From the NCBI GenBank assembly GCA_964035545.1, contig OZ037770.1, forward strand, positions 14,856,642 to 14,920,641: a stretch of DNA of 64,000 nt, given 5' to 3'. This document shows, piece after piece, positions 60,865 through 64,000 of the stretch. Position numbers and translations under genes: made by a program. Every line of letters begins with the position of its first letter. Position 1 is the first letter of the stretch. The notes under the pieces were generated by a model that did not search any database, was not told where the DNA came from, and saw only the letters and a program-made list of their open reading frames with translations. The stretch comes from Bugula neritina (Eukaryota > Bryozoa > Gymnolaemata > Cheilostomatida > Bugulidae).

Positions 60865-63529
60865 ATGATTCGACTACATTTACGCAAAGTTCTTTCTATC
60901 ATCTTTTCCTTCTTGGTAATTGCGACAATTCTTAAATTTAGACAATTTTTCCTACAAAATACATCCCTGCAGTCGACCAGTGTAGAAAATGATAAAACTC
61001 AGCTACAGAAACAGGCTATGAGACAGCTAAACTCTTACAAATATTCCAGACGTCAAAAGAATAAAACCGCACCTGATGTTCAGTTTGACTTGTACATAGA
61101 AGACATCTTTATAGCAGTCAAGTCTACTAAAGACCATCACTCTAAACGACTTAATTTGTTACTAGACACGTGGATACCTCAAGCTTCTTCCTCTGTAAGT
61201 ACTCTACATAGAGAAAGCTATTCTGATGTGTGTAAGTGCATAGTGTAAGCAGAGTAAAAATATGTAAGTACAGTAAACATATGTAAGTACAGTAGACATA
61301 TGTAAGTACAGTAGACATATGTAAGTACAGTAAACATATGTAAGTACAGTAGACATATGTAAGTACAGTAAACATATGTAAGTACAGTAGACATATGTAA
61401 ATTATACAGTAGACATATGTAAGCACAGTAGACATATGTAAGTACAGCAAACATATGTAAGTACAGTAGACATATGTAAGTACAGTAGACATATGTAAGT
61501 ACAGTAGACATATGTAAGTACAGTAGACATATGTAAGTACAGTAGACATATGTAAGTACAGTAGACATATGTAAGTACAGTAGACATATGTAAGTACAGT
61601 AGACATATGTAAGTACAGTAGACATATGTAAGTACAGTAGACATATGTAAGTACAGTAGACATGTGTAAGTACAGTAGACATATGTAAGTACAGTAGACA
61701 TATGTAAGTACAGTAGACATATGTAAGTACAGTAGATGTGTGTATATAAGCACATAATGTTAGTACTGTAGATATGTTTAAATATACATATATACAATGA
61801 ACTAAAATTTATGAGTTGATAGATATTTACAGTTAAAAAGTTATAAATAAAAAAGATTTGTCATGAAGCATCGACTGTGTTTTATGAATTCTGTCATCAA
61901 AATTTTGACTTCAGGCATTCTTTCTTGTCACTTTTAAAAGAATTGTTAGTAGAAAAGAAACTGTATTTCATACACATATTCACTATAGTATTTTATCTGT
62001 AGCTTAGATTAACATTATTTGATTTGTAAATTATGCTGTTGTAATTATCTGGGCATGCGTATAAATCTATTAGATTATCTAATGAAACCAACCTCCTGAT
62101 GATTTTATCGTTATATGTTATGCATTAAATTATATAATATCATATTATTATGTGTTGTACATTATATATTATAATATATATTATACTACATATTTTGTTA
62201 TAGGCTATACTATTTTATATATTGTATAATATGCTATAAATTATATTATCTTGTATACCACAATGTATTATATATTATAGTTGTGCAAAGCATATATTAA
62301 CTCCCTATTTTCTTACATAAAAATAAAGCAACTAAATTATCATCTAACATAATTGAGTTTTCATTGAAAATTGCGTTCTTATATAGGCTAATGATTTGAA
62401 TAACTTCAAGTAAACGCATTGGCTTTAGAAAGTCTGCTACATTTATTTCATTTGCAAACTAGACTTTAGAAAAAGCCTTAACTGTTAAAAGTCTCCATGC
62501 AAGGGCTATAATATAGTTGGTTGGCTTTGTTAACATTTATCTATTAGTTTGAATGATTGATTTATTTATTGCATATCACAGACATGACAACACGTTGCGA
62601 AATTCAATGTAAATAGAATAGTTTGAGTGGATACTTAATTTTCTACATTCTAATTACCTAATTATATAATGTATATAATGTAACATATTATATAAACAAA
62701 GTTAACTTGCTATTCCCAGATTATATTCTGTTACAGGTTTATATTATAACTGACGGAGAAGATGAGAGATATTCAAAAATATTTGGTGAGTCATAATTAC
62801 CACGCATTTTATAATATTATGCATGTAATAATATAGTATAATCTATTACCTTGTAATATGACAAAGTGCCTATAAATGTTTTGATATATAAGATATGTGT
62901 GTTAGTGCAATATTTAGCAGTATTTTTCTATTACTAAAATATATTGTGATGTATACATTACAATATATTATAGTAATAGAAAAATACAGCTAAATATCAT
63001 ACGATATTAAATTGTAATACTGCATTTTATAGCTCAATATTTCTGAAAACCTGCTTTAGTTGGGCCTTAGTTTTTGGTAAATTTTTGTAGGCAAAGAGCA
63101 TTTTATCGAGACACCTTGTGGAGCCTCCCACTCTAAGTGAGTATAGATTACAGAGCTTAGACATTCTCCTTTGATTCCTCTTTTGTTCAAAAATCAAATT
63201 TTTTGACGCCTATACTTCTATTAGCGCGCACTGAAAAGCCCACATTCAGCTTAAATTCTCCGTAAATATTTAAAGTTTGAAAATCTTTCTTTGCACTATA
63301 TTTACACAAAAATAAAGCTTTTTAGACAGAAAGTGGTTTTTCAAAAGACAATAGCATTCAAATTTATTTAGAGTATTTTTGTCTAGAACATTAACATTTT
63401 AAACTAAAATAAAATATTTTTAAACTGTTTTGCTAACATCAATAATTAGAGGAATTGTATCTTTTATAGGAAAGACTTGACATGTAAACTACAGGCTATC
63501 TACGATGTATATCTGAGCAAAGAAGCAAA
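60865..63529 (+). CDS. Fringe-like beta-1,3-N-acetylglucosaminyltransferase, first four coding exons (partial)
   Basis: Exons are 60865-61194, 62737-62785, 63091-63136 and 63470-63529, in phase, giving 161 residues before the window ends. The N-terminus (MIRLHLRKVLSIIFSFLVIAT) is a type II signal-anchor, as expected for a Golgi enzyme. It is followed by a basic stem and then Fringe catalytic landmarks: DIFIAVKSTKDHHSKRLNLL, LDTWIP, VYIITDGEDERYSKIFG, CGASHSKKDLTCKLQAIYD. These match the F(I/V)SVKTT, LLLETWI, FTDGEDE and AHSRQALSCKM blocks of Fringe proteins. Fringe adds GlcNAc to O-fucose on Notch EGF repeats and so tunes ligand choice. The metal-binding HVDDDNYV motif should be in the next exon, right of the window. 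The last exon ends in phase 2 at AA|GTAAGA. Whether this is the single invertebrate Fringe or a paralogue cannot be said. Confidence 0.9.
61258..61740 (+). repeat. 19-bp repeat of a donor-like word in Fringe intron 1
   Basis: About 25 copies of GTAAGTACAGTAGACATAT, period 19, starting 64 bases after the exon 1 donor, which itself reads GTAAGTACTC. Between them, at 61239 and 61250, are GTAAGTGC and GTAAGCAG words. Each unit holds a full-consensus donor GTAAGTA. Long minus-strand open frames across it are artefacts. Confidence 0.95.
61741..62736 (+). other. remainder of Fringe intron 1
   Basis: AT-rich intron of about 1 kb with short palindromic AT stretches around 62110-62280. No exon or repeat unit is recognised before the acceptor TGTTACAG at 62736. 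Confidence 0.5.
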
Positions 63530-64000
63530 GTAAGACTCGAGTGTATTTCATCATGTTGAGAGAAAACTTTAGTTATATAACTCCAACTGTTTTGAACAAC
63601 TCATTCTTAGCTGAGAAAATACTCTATATTATAGCTGTCCAAATGTGGCATTCAGCCTACATTTATGTGGCCTCTCAAAGGCATGAAGTTAAAATTAGTT
63701 TTCACACCTATACATGAATTAGAGTGAAAACCCCCCTTTTTTAAATGTCTTATTTATACACATGCTACAAAACATGCAGTCTGTAGTAAAAATTGGGAAT
63801 TAATCAAGTAATAATTCATAAGAATTTGGAATAAAATAATTTAAAAGATTTTGATGTTGTGACCCTCAGCTCAAACTAAAGTTTACAATGTAGCCCTCGC
63901 CATGGAATATTTCCTTTTAGTGGCCCTCAGTCTAAAAAAGCTAGACACCTTTGCTTTATATGTTGCATGCATATTGAATTCGCCACCTTAGAGCTCTGGT
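63530..64000 (+). other. Fringe intron 4, truncated by window end
   Basis: It begins with the donor GTAAGA at 63530. It is AT-rich and I recognise no further Fringe exon. A short self-complementary word lies in intron 2 around 62935-63000, not here. Confidence 0.5.

Noticed and set aside
61151-61797. Long minus-strand open reading frames (up to 200 codons) rich in tyrosine, leucine and threonine
   Set aside because: They are read from the 19-bp minisatellite of Fringe intron 1; its period leaves several frames open at once. There is no start context, domain or unique sequence.

Overview
The window is eukaryotic nuclear DNA from an animal. Compact GC-richer exons with consistent GT-AG borders lie in AT-rich introns of about 0.1 to 2 kb that are full of micro- and minisatellites. 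The gene set (Rab21, a TCP11-like protein, a fibrocystin-L orthologue, a Fringe glycosyltransferase) and the gene compactness suggest a non-vertebrate bilaterian. A lophotrochozoan such as a mollusc or annelid is my best guess, but nothing here fixes the phylum. All exon models were read by eye from splice signals, reading phase and remembered family patterns; no alignment was run.

Layout: (1) 420-551, minus strand: first coding exon of Rab21, its intron running off the left edge. (2) 552-1830: 1.3 kb head-to-head promoter region. (3) 1831-6724, plus strand: complete nine-exon TCP11L1/TCP11L2-like gene (487 aa). (4) 6725-10361: AT-rich intergenic DNA with no gene that I can support. (5) 10362-58225, plus strand: one giant gene of 89 coding exons (13,737 nt, 4,578 aa) for a type I membrane protein of the fibrocystin-L (PKHD1L1) family. 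Domain order is signal peptide, kringle, IPT/TIG repeats, PA14, linker, a second IPT array containing a cupredoxin-like insert, G8, parallel beta-helix, G8, parallel beta-helix, a membrane-proximal region with a furin-type site, a transmembrane helix and a short tail. (6) 59200-59973: a second, in-frame 3' cassette with its own transmembrane helix, tail and poly(A) signal, which looks like an alternative C-terminus of the same gene. (7) 60865 to the right edge: the first four coding exons of a Fringe-like beta-1,3-N-acetylglucosaminyltransferase, truncated by the window.

Three things stand out. The fibrocystin-L orthologue carries a complete six-cysteine kringle between signal peptide and first IPT, where the human protein has none. 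It has two tandem terminal cassettes that would give different membrane anchors and cytoplasmic tails. And many intronic tandem repeats begin exactly at the 5' splice site, several including the last bases of the exon, so that the donor is copied every 17 to 40 bases. This is seen in at least ten introns of the giant gene and, more loosely, in Fringe intron 1. In one case (exon 49) a copied donor 150 nt downstream would give an in-frame 50-residue insertion.

The four genes are not an operon. The giant protein and Fringe both belong to the secretory pathway or cell surface, but nothing in the sequence ties their functions together.
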